The translations under genes were made by a program, and so were the position numbers. From positions 2,728,001-2,792,000 of the forward strand of contig NZ_CP160452.1 in NCBI RefSeq assembly GCF_041295575.1: DNA of 64,000 bases, given 5' to 3'. The DNA comes from Sporosarcina pasteurii (GTDB lineage: Bacteria; Bacillota; Bacilli; Bacillales_A; Planococcaceae). Shown piece after piece: positions 30,289 through 38,385 of the stretch. Under the pieces are notes generated by a model. That model saw only the letters and a list, made by a program, of their open reading frames with translations. It searched no databases and was not told the DNA's origin. Numbering within the stretch: position 1 is the stretch's first letter; each line of letters opens with the position of its first letter.

Positions 30289-30476
30289 AACAATTTTCCT
30301 CCCTACATGTCTTGTAGAGATGTAATGAACAAACCCGTTCTCTTATATTTTCTCGACACCATTTATCTTAAAGCCGTAATAAATTGCCTAATGTTTTAAA
30401 TCTAACAGCGCAGTAGGGTACCTACGCACTACATCAAGATTTACAAAGGTATTCCAAACTTTATCGTGTCTTAAGC

Positions 30477-30511
30477 AAAAAAAATAGACATCCCGTGTAG
30501 AACGGAACATC
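30477..30511 (-). terminator. riboswitch-controlled terminator in the thiT leader
   Basis: On the reverse strand GATGTTCCGT pairs with ACGGGATGTC (including G-T pairs) around TCTAC and is followed by TATTTTTTTT. It lies between the TPP aptamer and thiT. Confidence 0.75.
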
Positions 30512-30559
30512 TTCATATAAGGCGAAGTGTGCTTCACTTCGACAACATGTCTGTTTCCA

Positions 30560-30650
30560 TCCACATCCCTACGCAAGTATGAACTTACAGGTTCAAAGGG
30601 TCAGAACAGATTGTTCTTTCTCAGCCAATAGGCTCCCCTTGTGGTAATAC
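30560..30650 (-). ncRNA. TPP riboswitch (thi box)
   Basis: Read on the reverse strand the conserved elements appear in order: GGGGAGCC, GGCTGAGA, ACCCTTTGAACCTG and ATACTTGCGTAGGGA. Together they form the five-helix thiamine pyrophosphate aptamer. Binding of TPP would favour the terminator at 30477-30511 and shut off thiT. The stretch 30289-30735 contains no gene besides this leader and the promoter region of the divergent DUF4870 gene. Confidence 0.95.
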
Positions 30651-30735
30651 TTATCAGTTTAATTGTATAAGAGTTCACTATATTAAGCAAGCTATACTTA
30701 TATGCCCCTAGCTTTGGAAGGAGGTTTTCATTTTT

Positions 30736-31077
30736 ATGTCGAATAAAAAAATATTAAGTGCCCTTTGTTATTTTAGTGTATTCTTTTTTCCTTTATTATT
30801 ACCGTTTGTAATCTATTTCGTTTCTGAGGAACTAGAAGTTAAATATCATGCAAAACGCTCCCTTATTTCACACTTTGTTCCAGTTGTTATATTGATTTGT
30901 GGTGTGATTATTTTCTCCTTTTCCATGCTTACTGTTGAGAAGAGAATGATGACGATTGTCAACGGTAGTTTTGACTTTTGGAGCATAGCCCCTTTTCTAT
31001 TCACGCTTATTTATAGCTTGTTATTTATTGTGATTATTATTTGGAATGTCTTTCAAGGTGTAAAGGTGTTAAAATAA
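30736..31077 (+). CDS. DUF4870-like small membrane protein
   Basis: A 113-residue protein with three hydrophobic helices: LSALCYFSVFFFPLLLPFVIYF, VVILICGVIIFSFSML and FLFTLIYSLLFIVIIIW. The spacing and EVKYHAKRS loop fit DUF4870 proteins of Bacilli. RBS GGAAGGAGGTTTTCATTTTT. Role unknown. Confidence 0.7.
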   Translation: MSNKKILSALCYFSVFFFPLLLPFVIYFVSEELEVKYHAKRSLISHFVPVVILICGVIIFSFSMLTVEKRMMTIVNGSFDFWSIAPFLFTLIYSLLFIVIIIWNVFQGVKVLK

Positions 31078-31097
31078 CAACTTCATTCAAAATTGGT

Positions 31098-31142
31098 CCT
31101 GAACTCTTTTTTTAGAGTACAGGCTTTTTTTATTTCTAATTT
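31098..31142 (+). terminator. terminator of the DUF4870 gene
   Basis: CCTGAACTCT pairs with AGAGTACAGG, then CTTTTTTTATTT. Confidence 0.8.
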
Positions 31143-31199
31143 TTATATGGTATAGTGTAGGATGTAATTAAATGAACGGTAAGAAAGGATTTGTTTTGA

Positions 31200-31946
31200 A
31201 TGATTGCTAAAACAGAACAAGATATAAATGGACTTAAAAAAATCGGTAAAATTGTTGCAGAAATAAGAGATGCAATGAAAAATGCAGCAGTCCCTGGCAT
31301 AACGACAAAAGAATTAGATGAGCTGGGTGGCCGTCTTTTCAAAGAAAAAGGTGCTGTTTCTGCGCCAATTTCCCAATATGACTTTCCGGGATATACATGC
31401 ATTAGCGTTGAACATGAAGTTGCACACGGCATTCCTGGATCGCGCGTGATTAAGGATGGGGACATTGTAAATATCGACGTTTCTGGATCTTGCGATGGGT
31501 ACTTTGCTGATACGGGTATTTCTTTTGTCGTTGGGACGCCAGATGAGCGTAAACAAAAATTATGTGATGTTGCGCAAAGCGCGTTTGATCGTGCAATGAC
31601 ACGTGTAAAAGCAGGATCTAATCTAAGTGGTATTGGAAAAGCAGTTGAGCGAGAAGCGAAAAGCCACGGACTTAACGTAATTCGTAATTTAACAGGTCAC
31701 GGCATTGGTACTGCCTTGCACGAGGAACCTCAACATATTTTAAACTATTATGATGCATGGGATAAAACGCTTTTAAAAGATGGCATGGTTCTTGCAGTTG
31801 AGCCATTTATCTCTGAAAAAGCGGAAAACATCGTTGAACTGGGAGATGGCTGGACATTCGTTACGCCGGATAAATCATTAGTTGCCCAAGTTGAACATAC
31901 AATTATCGTAACAAAAGATAAGCCGATTATTTTAACACAACTATAA
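31200..31946 (+). CDS. mapB: type I methionine aminopeptidase, second copy (MapB type)
   Basis: A 248-residue metalloprotease that removes initiator methionine. Metal-binding residues lie in VNIDVSG (D), YFADTGISFVV (D), LTGHGIGTALHEEP (H) and the C-terminal VLAVEPFIS and VAQVEHTIIV (E). The sequence follows Bacillus YflG/MapB closely (KAENIVELGDGWTF), not the ribosomal-operon Map. Isolated gene; a repeat array begins right after it. Confidence 0.9.
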   Translation: MIAKTEQDINGLKKIGKIVAEIRDAMKNAAVPGITTKELDELGGRLFKEKGAVSAPISQYDFPGYTCISVEHEVAHGIPGSRVIKDGDIVNIDVSGSCDGYFADTGISFVVGTPDERKQKLCDVAQSAFDRAMTRVKAGSNLSGIGKAVEREAKSHGLNVIRNLTGHGIGTALHEEPQHILNYYDAWDKTLLKDGMVLAVEPFISEKAENIVELGDGWTFVTPDKSLVAQVEHTIIVTKDKPIILTQL

Positions 31947-31950
31947 TACC

Positions 31951-32219
31951 AAAAGCGGAAGGCGACGTTTAGCATCGATAGGCACTGGAAGACTTACCAC
32001 AAAAGGCATCTTTTCGCCTTTTTGGAAAGGCTGAAGTGTCCCGAGAGGCTGTCGCCTGGAGCTAGATGAATCAAAAGCGGAAGGCGACGTTCAGCCTCGA
32101 CAGGCACTGGAAGACTTACCACAAAAGGCATCTTTCCGCCTTTTTGGAAAGGCTGAAGTGTCCCGAGAGGCTGTTGCCTGGAGCTAGATGAATCAAAAGC
32201 GGAAGGCGACGTTCAGCCT
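31951..32219 (+). repeat. tandem array of 122-nt palindromic units (two full, one truncated)
   Basis: AAAAGCGGAAGGCGACGTT starts at 31951, 32073 and 32195, i.e. every 122 bases. The two full units differ at only a few positions; each ends CTGGAGCTAGATGAATC and has an inner hairpin (AAAAGGC...GCCTTTTT). The third stops at CAGCCT (32219). No ORF or promoter is supported in 31947-32292. Confidence 0.85.
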
Positions 32220-32230
32220 TTCTACATGTA

Positions 32231-32246
32231 AAAAGCTATCATTGAA
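32231..32246 (-). other. separated half of the yfmL terminator stem (left arm)
   Basis: AAAAGCTATCATTGAA here is the exact reverse complement of TTCAATGATAGCTTTT at 33532-33547, right after the yfmL stop. Put together without the IS they form a 16-bp stem with a T tract on either side, so the IS seems to have split a terminator. A long IS end is the alternative. Confidence 0.5.
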
Positions 32247-32292
32247 ATTCAGGCACTGGGGACCGTTTATGAGACACAAAGAAAACACCTTT

Positions 32293-33132
32293 TTAGGCAA
32301 CCAATTGTCGGTAATCTACCGGCGATTGGTTGTTTAGTTTCGTTTGAATTCGGATATTGTTATAATAGTTAATGTAATCTTCGACGATTTGAATAACACA
32401 GGCATTGGTTGTGCTATGTATGTCGTCGAGATAGAACGTTTCAGACTTTAGGGTGGAATGAAACGCTTCGATTGGGGAATTATCAACAGGCGTGCCTTTG
32501 CGGGACATGCTCATGGTAATTCCTTTTTCTTTTATCTGTTTTTGATACTCATAAGAAGTATAAACAGCTCCTTGATCACTATGTAATATAATATCTTCTG
32601 GTAGTGAATCAAGTTGATTAAGTGTGTCTAAAACACATGATAAATTCTGTTTACCATCAATCGTATAAGCAATAATTTCTCCATTGTATAAATCCATAAT
32701 ACTTGAAAGATATAACATCGATTGTCCAAAAGGCAAGTAAGTAATGTCAGTCACTAATTTCTGTAAAGGTGCTGTGGCGTGAAAATCCCGATGTAGTATA
32801 TTATCCGCTACATAAGCAGGCTGACCTGTAACCTTACGTTTTTTCACCTTAACACGACATGACCAACCATATTTTTGCATCACTTTCTGGACGGTTCTCT
32901 CGCTGATTCCAGGCATTAATGCAGCGATTTTTCTGTATCCATATCTGAATTTATGTTCCGTGCATAGCTTTCCAATCTCTTCATCACGCTTTGCCTTACT
33001 ATTTTCTTTTCTACTCTCTTTTTTCCAACGATAATAAGTTGATCGAGCGACTCCCATGTGTATACAAATTTCCTTAATTGGCATCTTATCTTTAAGTTCT
33101 TCAACCAGTTCTACAAATGCTTGTCCAACCAC
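32293..33132 (-). CDS. IS3-family transposase, orfB (DDE integrase)
   Basis: The catalytic half. After a helix-turn-helix region (KEICIHMGVARSTYYRWKK) comes the HTH_21 segment (YGYRKIAALMPGISERTVQ) and the rve integrase core with DDE residues in VTDITYLPFG, LHSDQGAVYTS and PVDNSPIEAFHSTLKSE. The C terminus NNIRIQTKLNNQSPVDYRQ is standard. A GTG at 33132 opens the frame, but expression is expected mainly as an OrfAB fusion through -1 slippage, since the -1 frame is open from the slip site into orfB. Confidence 0.92.
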   Translation of the reverse strand: MVGQAFVELVEELKDKMPIKEICIHMGVARSTYYRWKKESRKENSKAKRDEEIGKLCTEHKFRYGYRKIAALMPGISERTVQKVMQKYGWSCRVKVKKRKVTGQPAYVADNILHRDFHATAPLQKLVTDITYLPFGQSMLYLSSIMDLYNGEIIAYTIDGKQNLSCVLDTLNQLDSLPEDIILHSDQGAVYTSYEYQKQIKEKGITMSMSRKGTPVDNSPIEAFHSTLKSETFYLDDIHSTTNACVIQIVEDYINYYNNIRIQTKLNNQSPVDYRQLVA

Positions 33133-33434
33133 TTCCTCTCCAACTCTTTGTACTTTTTTAAAACTTCGATTTGTTGCTTCAAATAACGATTTTCGGCTGC
33201 TAAACGTTGTTCGTTTGACCCATATTCTGGTCCCTTTCCAAAACTATATTGCTTGCCAACTGGTTGATAAAGTCGGTGAATTTCGCCCTCTCGATACCAT
33301 TTCATCCAAACTTTTAACTGTGAATGATTTTTGATGTTCAGCTCTTCTAATACTTGTTTTACTGGTACTCCTGCTAAACGCATTTCAATCGCCTTCATTT
33401 TCACCTCATAAGGATAACTCACTCTTGTTCCCAT
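33111..33434 (-). CDS. IS3-family transposase, orfA (DNA-binding subunit)
   Basis: A 107-residue protein with a helix-turn-helix (YPYEVKMKAIEMRLAGVPVKQVLEEL, KNHSQLKVWMKWY) and a C-terminal leucine zipper (RLAAENRYLKQQIEVLKKYKEL). It binds the inverted repeats. The slip site lies inside the zipper at codons for LKK. It overlaps orfB by 22 bases. Confidence 0.9.
   Translation of the reverse strand: MGTRVSYPYEVKMKAIEMRLAGVPVKQVLEELNIKNHSQLKVWMKWYREGEIHRLYQPVGKQYSFGKGPEYGSNEQRLAAENRYLKQQIEVLKKYKELERKWLDKHL
33153..33159 (-). other. programmed -1 frameshift site
   Basis: On the reverse strand the orfA codons read TTA AAA AAG, giving the heptamer A AAA AAG in the correct phase. After slippage the frame reads GTA CAA AGA GTT without a stop into orfB. 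Confidence 0.75.
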
Positions 33435-33548
33435 ACAAAAAGCACCTCCACGTTGTATTTAGGTATGGTATACCCGTTTTTCAACGAAAGGTGCTTTTAT
33501 TTGTCTCATTTTCTTAAGTCAGTGCATTCAATTCAATGATAGCTTTTT

Positions 33549-34676
33549 TTATTTTCTTCTTATATTTGGTTTTTCTTGTAATTTCCCATGTCGCCAAGTT
33601 TTTTCAGTTGGATGTAAACCTTTCGTAAGTTTGCGATAATCTCCTTCTTCGTGAGGCGCAAGTAATGTCAATACTTCTCCATCCTCTCCAGCGCGTCCTG
33701 TTCTTCCTGAACGATGTAAATATTGCTCAATTGTATGGGGTACATCTACATGAATGACATGTGTTAGCCCTTCGATATCTAGACCTCGAGCAGCTAAATC
33801 GGTGGCAATTAAAATGCTTGACTTTCCTTTACGGAAGCTTTCCAATGCTTGTTGTCGCTCAGCTGATCGCATATTAGAATGTAAAACAACAATCGGCGCT
33901 TTATTATAAAGCAGCTTTGCCTCTTTCATCCAAACTTGATCTACATTATTTACAAAAGCGAGCGCATGGATATTTGGTAAGTGAGAAAGCCCTCTTAAGA
34001 GATCCGTTTTATCACGTACTGGTGTTTCGATATATGAATGTGTGACTGTGCCTGCGCGCGGAATATGTTTTGCCGCCAGCTTGATGTGTAGCGGTTCATC
34101 CATAAATTCATTCGCAACACGTTCGATTTCATCCGTAATTGTTGCCGAGACAACGATAACCTGCCTATCTGGATTTGCTCCGCTAATCATGTTTTTAATT
34201 TTAACGCGGTGTTCACGTGATAATAAGACATCACCTTCGTCAAGCACAATATGCCGTATATCAAATAGCTTCAACTTTCTAGATTGACTTAATTCCATTA
34301 ATCGCCCTGGTGTTCCGACAACGATTGTGGGTTTCTTTTTCAAGCGTTCGATTTGGCGTTTAACGTTTGCGCCTCCAATTAATGGTGCAACTGTTATCGC
34401 AGTACCTGCAATCCACTCTCTAATGACATCGGTAATTTGCATCGCGAGTTCTTGGGAAGGCACAACGATTAACGCTTGTGTTTGCTTTTTTGTACCATCG
34501 ACAAGATGCAAAATTGGCAGTACATAAGCGAGCGTTTTCCCTGTTCCAGTTGGCGACTCGGCAACGATATCATTTCCATCAAGTACTTCAGGCACCATCT
34601 TTGTTTGGATGGGCATTTCATTTTTAAACTTCCACTTCTCTTGAAAAACTGTATCCATCTTTTCTACAAAAGACAT
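33549..34676 (-). CDS. yfmL: DEAD-box RNA helicase (YfmL-like)
   Basis: A 375-residue core-only helicase. Motifs: Q-like PIQTKMVPEVL, I SPTGTGKT near 42, Ib TPGRL, II LDEGD (in place of DEAD), III SAT, V TDLAARGLDIEGL and VI HRSGRTGRAGEDG. Length and lack of a C-terminal RNA-binding domain match Bacillus YfmL, implicated in ribosome assembly and cold growth. The DEGD variant keeps the catalytic D and E. Its own terminator is apparently disrupted by the adjacent IS. Confidence 0.82.
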   Translation of the reverse strand: MSFVEKMDTVFQEKWKFKNEMPIQTKMVPEVLDGNDIVAESPTGTGKTLAYVLPILHLVDGTKKQTQALIVVPSQELAMQITDVIREWIAGTAITVAPLIGGANVKRQIERLKKKPTIVVGTPGRLMELSQSRKLKLFDIRHIVLDEGDVLLSREHRVKIKNMISGANPDRQVIVVSATITDEIERVANEFMDEPLHIKLAAKHIPRAGTVTHSYIETPVRDKTDLLRGLSHLPNIHALAFVNNVDQVWMKEAKLLYNKAPIVVLHSNMRSAERQQALESFRKGKSSILIATDLAARGLDIEGLTHVIHVDVPHTIEQYLHRSGRTGRAGEDGEVLTLLAPHEEGDYRKLTKGLHPTEKTWRHGKLQEKPNIRRK

Positions 34677-34740
34677 TGTTATCCCTACTTTCTCCTAGTG
34701 ATTCAATCTTAATAGATCCGCTACATTGAAGCCTTTGCTG

Positions 34741-34787
34741 AAAAAACATCCAGTAACCGACCTTAGGCGCTACTGGATGTCTTTTTT
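34741..34787 (-). terminator. terminator of the racemase operon
   Basis: AACATCCAGTA pairs with TACTGGATGT, T run on the reverse strand; it lies directly after the racemase stop and before yfmL. Confidence 0.85.
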
Positions 34788-35482
34788 TATTTTACTTTAT
34801 AACCACAACGTTGGATTGCTGTTTCCGCTAATACGAGTAATGAATCAATACAATCCTGCAATTGTAACTCTTGACTGACAATGGAGAGTTCTGTACACCC
34901 AAGAATTACTTCATCACATTGAGCGTCTTCCATCGCTTGCCGGATGATTGCCCATTTTTCTGGATCAGCTGGTTTCCCAGCTTTAATATCGTCGTAAATC
35001 ATTGACATGACGACTGCTTGTACGTCTTCATGAGGTACGACTGCCTCCATATCAAAACGCTCACAAGCCGCTTGGTAAATACCTGTTGAGATTGTTCCAG
35101 TTGTACCTAGTATGCCAACACGACGTGCTCCTTTTTCTTTGGCCCTCATCGCTGTTTCTTGAATCATATCGATGACTGGAAGTTCAATCCCTTGCTGAAT
35201 TTCATTCAAAAATGAGTGAGCAGTATTACAAGGAATCGCAAGAATTTCTACACCCGCCTCTTGTAGTCGTTTCGCATCTGATACGATGACTGGAACTGGA
35301 TTTTCTCTACTTTCACCTAAAATAAAAGCTGTTCGGTCGGGGATGTTCGTATTATTTGTAATAACCATATTTACATGGTCTTGGTCCTTCTCTGCGGCTG
35401 TACGCCTTACGATAATTTCGCCGATAAACATGGTTGCAAGCGGACCTACACCACCGATAATTCCTAATGTTTTTTTCTTCAT
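34787..35482 (-). CDS. aspartate/glutamate racemase family protein
   Basis: A 231-residue racemase with the two catalytic cysteines in IPCNTAH near residue 84 and LGCTELS near 195, and the N-terminal IGGVGPLAT. The Asp/Glu/hydantoin racemase family includes aspartate racemase. It starts three bases after the stop of the ATP-grasp gene and so is co-translated with it. Together they would produce D-aspartate and attach it to the cell-wall precursor. The D-Asp specificity is inferred from the partner gene; glutamate or broad specificity is possible. Confidence 0.82.
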   Translation of the reverse strand: MKKKTLGIIGGVGPLATMFIGEIIVRRTAAEKDQDHVNMVITNNTNIPDRTAFILGESRENPVPVIVSDAKRLQEAGVEILAIPCNTAHSFLNEIQQGIELPVIDMIQETAMRAKEKGARRVGILGTTGTISTGIYQAACERFDMEAVVPHEDVQAVVMSMIYDDIKAGKPADPEKWAIIRQAMEDAQCDEVILGCTELSIVSQELQLQDCIDSLLVLAETAIQRCGYKVK

Positions 35483-35485
35483 TTA

Positions 35486-36712
35486 TTAAGACAAACCTTT
35501 GTTGTTAAAATATTTTTTGTATTTCCTGTAGTAATTTAATCTGTTTAGTGTCAATTTAATCCATCTAACAATGTTAAAATCTTTATTGTAAAAAAGCGAG
35601 TTTGTAGACTTGCCTGCTGCAATTAATTGTTTCGCTTTACGTTTTAACGTTGCATTCTGTGTATACTTAAAAAGAACTCCCTTTGGAATAATTAACCATA
35701 AATGCTCATCTTTTGCGTAAGTTAGCGGTAATTCTTTATCATAGATATGGTCTTCTGTTACATACTTCATCAAGTTATGTCCACTAGCGGAGACGTAATA
35801 ACTACTACGACCATTTCTTAAGTTTATCTCGAATAATTTATATTGACCATCACGTTCATCATATTTCATATCGAAATTGGCGAAGCCTGTATACCCGATA
35901 TCCTCCAAAAATATACGAACCTTATCTAATAGTTCCTTATCAAAGGTATTAATAATGGCAGCATAACTTCCAATTCCTTCAGGTGAATGTTCTTCTAATA
36001 TTGGATTTCCAAGAGACATTAACTTAACTTTTCCATCTTTTCCCACATATGCATTTAATACTCGCATATAGGAATCATCCCCCGGAATGAACTCTTGGAT
36101 TGTTAAATTATCTTTATAAGTAGAACTATAAATAGCATCAATGATTGCCTTTTTTTCTGCTTCGTCATGTGCAACAAAAACTTTTTTCTTTCCTGGGAAT
36201 GAACAATTCCAATAAGCAACAGAGTTCGATGCTTTAATAATGATTGGATAATCGAAATTCATTTCAAAAGTATCTTTATTTTCATACGTACAAAGCGTTG
36301 TTTTGGGATAAGCAAAGTTGTATTGCTCACAAATCTCATAAAAATTCTCTTTCAGTACAAGTCGTTCCATTAACGATTTATCAATATAAGGAATTGCAAA
36401 ATGCTGGGTTAACTTTTCCTTATTGTTAATAATCAGTTTTGCATAGTCATCTCCGCATGCCAACAATAATAATTTCCTATCTTTGTACTCCTCTGCAATT
36501 TTTAATATCGCTGGTAAGAATACATCTTGTTCATTTAGCTTCGGAATCTCACGAATTTCAATAATATTACTATTTGCCGTTGCAGTAAGTGTGGCACGCC
36601 CGAGGACGAGCGATTTTATCCCATATGCTTCATGAAACGAACGAGCCATTCCATAAGCATTCATATCCGATCCTAGTAATACAGGAACAAATATTTCGTT
36701 TCCAACTGTCAT
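35486..36712 (-). CDS. ATP-grasp ligase, probable D-aspartate ligase of peptidoglycan
   Basis: A 408-residue ATP-grasp protein. VFVPVLLGSDMNAYGMARSF at the N terminus, LLLACGD, FDYPIIIKASNSV (ATP lysine), IQEFIPGDDSYMRVLNAYV and FANFDMKYDERDG...LFEINLRNGRSS (metal-binding D/E/N) are visible. This is the pattern of Aslfm, the enterococcal enzyme that joins D-aspartate to the lysine side chain of UDP-MurNAc-pentapeptide. The racemase directly downstream supports it. An A4alpha Lys-D-Asp bridge is known for several Planococcaceae. A D-glutamate ligase is the alternative. Confidence 0.8.
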   Translation of the reverse strand: MTVGNEIFVPVLLGSDMNAYGMARSFHEAYGIKSLVLGRATLTATANSNIIEIREIPKLNEQDVFLPAILKIAEEYKDRKLLLLACGDDYAKLIINNKEKLTQHFAIPYIDKSLMERLVLKENFYEICEQYNFAYPKTTLCTYENKDTFEMNFDYPIIIKASNSVAYWNCSFPGKKKVFVAHDEAEKKAIIDAIYSSTYKDNLTIQEFIPGDDSYMRVLNAYVGKDGKVKLMSLGNPILEEHSPEGIGSYAAIINTFDKELLDKVRIFLEDIGYTGFANFDMKYDERDGQYKLFEINLRNGRSSYYVSASGHNLMKYVTEDHIYDKELPLTYAKDEHLWLIIPKGVLFKYTQNATLKRKAKQLIAAGKSTNSLFYNKDFNIVRWIKLTLNRLNYYRKYKKYFNNKGLS

Positions 36713-36966
36713 TTATCGTCACTCATTTCTAAAATAATCGAAAATAATATTTAGGGAAATTAACTTTAAGTTACTATTAGTTTCCTGTATTCTGTTCGTT
36801 AGAATTCAGGATTTTACATTTTACCATTCAGTTAAGATACTATCTAATTTTATCATAAGCAATTCAAGAGCGCTATGTATCTCCTTTCCTGTTTTCTTTC
36901 TTCCATAAGCTGTCGCCTTTCGTCAATAATTGAACGCACTTTTTTACAGTTTGAAGGGATATACTT

Positions 36967-36995
36967 TTCAATTTATAGTCGAACTATACTATAAT
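36967..36995 (+). promoter_or_regulatory. sigma-A-like promoter of the SDR gene
   Basis: TTCAAT (36967-36972), a 17-base spacer and TATAAT (36990-36995) lie 54 bases before the TTG start. The rest of the 337-base divergent region 36713-37049 is AT-rich and shows no gene or strong hairpin. Confidence 0.5.
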
Positions 36996-37049
36996 CAAAA
37001 TTGAGCAATCAGAAGTGGTTGCCTCTCATTCCAATTTGGAGGGATAAGT

Positions 37050-38108
37050 TTGACAATTTTCTTAACAGGCTCAACAGGATTTCTCGGTGGCAAATTACTT
37101 AATAATTTATTACAATCGACTGACCATACATTATATGTACTTGTCCGAAACTTTGAAAGAGCAGAACGAACGATTCGTAAACTACCAGATGGATCTGCAG
37201 AGCGTATTCGTCTTTTTAAAGGTGATATTACGCAAGAAAATTGCGGTTTGTCACAAGCAGACATTGAAGAAATTAAAGGAAACGTGGATATTGTTTACCA
37301 TCTTGCTGCTCTAGTCAAATTTGACGAAGCGTTACGAGACGAACTATTTTCAATTAATTATGATGGGACAAGACAAGTACTAGAACTTGCTAAACAACTT
37401 GGCGTTTCTAAGTTCTATTATATTAGTACAGCCTATACGATTGGGAAACATGATTACGGCGTAGAGAAATTGTATCCAATTGAGGCAAAAGGTCATAATC
37501 CTTATGAGGAAAGCAAAGTAAAATCTGAACATCTAGCGTTTTCTTATGCCAATGATTTTGACGTTTCAATTTTCCGTCCATCCATTATTGTTGGTGACTC
37601 CAATACCGGAGAAGCCGATTCGGAATTTACTTTGTACGGCTTTATGCGTGCACTCGATGTATTTAAAAGACGTATAGCACGGGCATCCGAAAGCACCAAT
37701 ACCGTTTACCATGTAATCGGCAGTAAAGATGCTACCTCTAACTTTGTACCTGTCAATTACGTGGCTGATATATTGGCAATCGCTGAAAGTAAAGCCGAAC
37801 CAAATACGATTTATCATATTACAAACCCTAAGCCGGCTACAAACTATGATATCTTAACGCTTATTAAAAATGCCCTTGATTTTAATCAATTGGAAATTAT
37901 TGAAGACACGAAAAATACGATATTAAGGCCAGAAGAAGAGCGATTAAATGAGATGATTGACGTTTTTAATGTGTACTTGTCTAGGTCATTTGATTTTGAC
38001 GATACAAATACACAAAAACTTATACAAGACACGCAAATATCGCATCTTAATATGTCTCATGATACATTAAAAATGATTATCAATGCCTATTTTGACCTTA
38101 ATGACTAA
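37050..38108 (+). CDS. extended SDR / thioester-reductase-like oxidoreductase
   Basis: A 352-residue NAD(P)-binding protein. The Rossmann motif LTGSTGFLGGKLL opens the protein, FKGDIT and DIVYHLAALVKFDE follow, and the active-site YEESK lies near residue 152 within a NAD_binding_4 (male sterility) type fold. Those domains reduce acyl-thioesters or act as epimerases. The C-terminal third (residues 255-352) has no recognised domain. TTG start after TTGGAGGGATAAGT. No partner genes nearby; substrate unknown. Confidence 0.72.
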   Translation: MTIFLTGSTGFLGGKLLNNLLQSTDHTLYVLVRNFERAERTIRKLPDGSAERIRLFKGDITQENCGLSQADIEEIKGNVDIVYHLAALVKFDEALRDELFSINYDGTRQVLELAKQLGVSKFYYISTAYTIGKHDYGVEKLYPIEAKGHNPYEESKVKSEHLAFSYANDFDVSIFRPSIIVGDSNTGEADSEFTLYGFMRALDVFKRRIARASESTNTVYHVIGSKDATSNFVPVNYVADILAIAESKAEPNTIYHITNPKPATNYDILTLIKNALDFNQLEIIEDTKNTILRPEEERLNEMIDVFNVYLSRSFDFDDTNTQKLIQDTQISHLNMSHDTLKMIINAYFDLND

Positions 38109-38194
38109 ATGCACTCTTGCTCATTTGAGGTGTTTAATTTTTTGCGAATTGGAGAAAGTAATTGTACATCCATAAATAGAATGGAGGTACATTG

Positions 38195-38344
38195 ATGAGC
38201 GAGAATACGAAAAATGATAAATCCGCACATTATGATTGGGCGCAAAACGCAGAAAATGCGGCAAAAAAAGCAGAGGCAGAAATCAATAAAATCAAGAAAG
38301 AAGCACAAGAAGAATTCAATAAAAATAAACCAAACTTAAAATAA
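38195..38344 (+). CDS. small charged helical protein
   Basis: A 49-residue ORF with a strong site (ATGGAGGTACATTG) before the ATG and a terminator right after it. The sequence is alanine-, lysine- and glutamate-rich (NAENAAKKAEAEINKIKKEAQEE), predicted to be one long amphipathic helix. Not recognised as a known family. A single-gene unit or the end of the SDR transcript. Confidence 0.6.
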   Translation: MSENTKNDKSAHYDWAQNAENAAKKAEAEINKIKKEAQEEFNKNKPNLK

Positions 38345-38349
38345 CAAAC

Positions 38350-38383
38350 ATCCAGCACTTTCTATAAGTGCTGGATTTTTTTA
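38350..38383 (+). terminator. terminator after the small helical protein gene
   Basis: CCAGCACTT pairs with AAGTGCTGG, then ATTTTTTT. Confidence 0.9.
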
Positions 38384-38385
38384 TG

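Larger units (their letters stand above)
32270..33508 (-). mobile_element. IS3-family insertion sequence (IS150-like layout)
   Basis: About 1.24 kb bounded by imperfect inverted repeats that begin TGAGACA and end CACCTTT (32270-32292 and 33487-33508), with the TG...CA ends usual for IS3. It carries overlapping orfA and orfB on the reverse strand joined by an in-phase A AAA AAG slip site. No 3- or 4-base direct repeat is exact (TTTA against TTTT), so the boundary may be off or the duplication has decayed. Confidence 0.85.

Noticed and set aside
30388-30576. 62-residue ORF on the reverse strand
   Set aside because: It lies within the thiT leader, overlapping the riboswitch edge and terminator, and has no RBS.
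31951-32219. possible CRISPR array
   Set aside because: Units are 122 nt and abut directly with no unique spacers; no cas genes are near.
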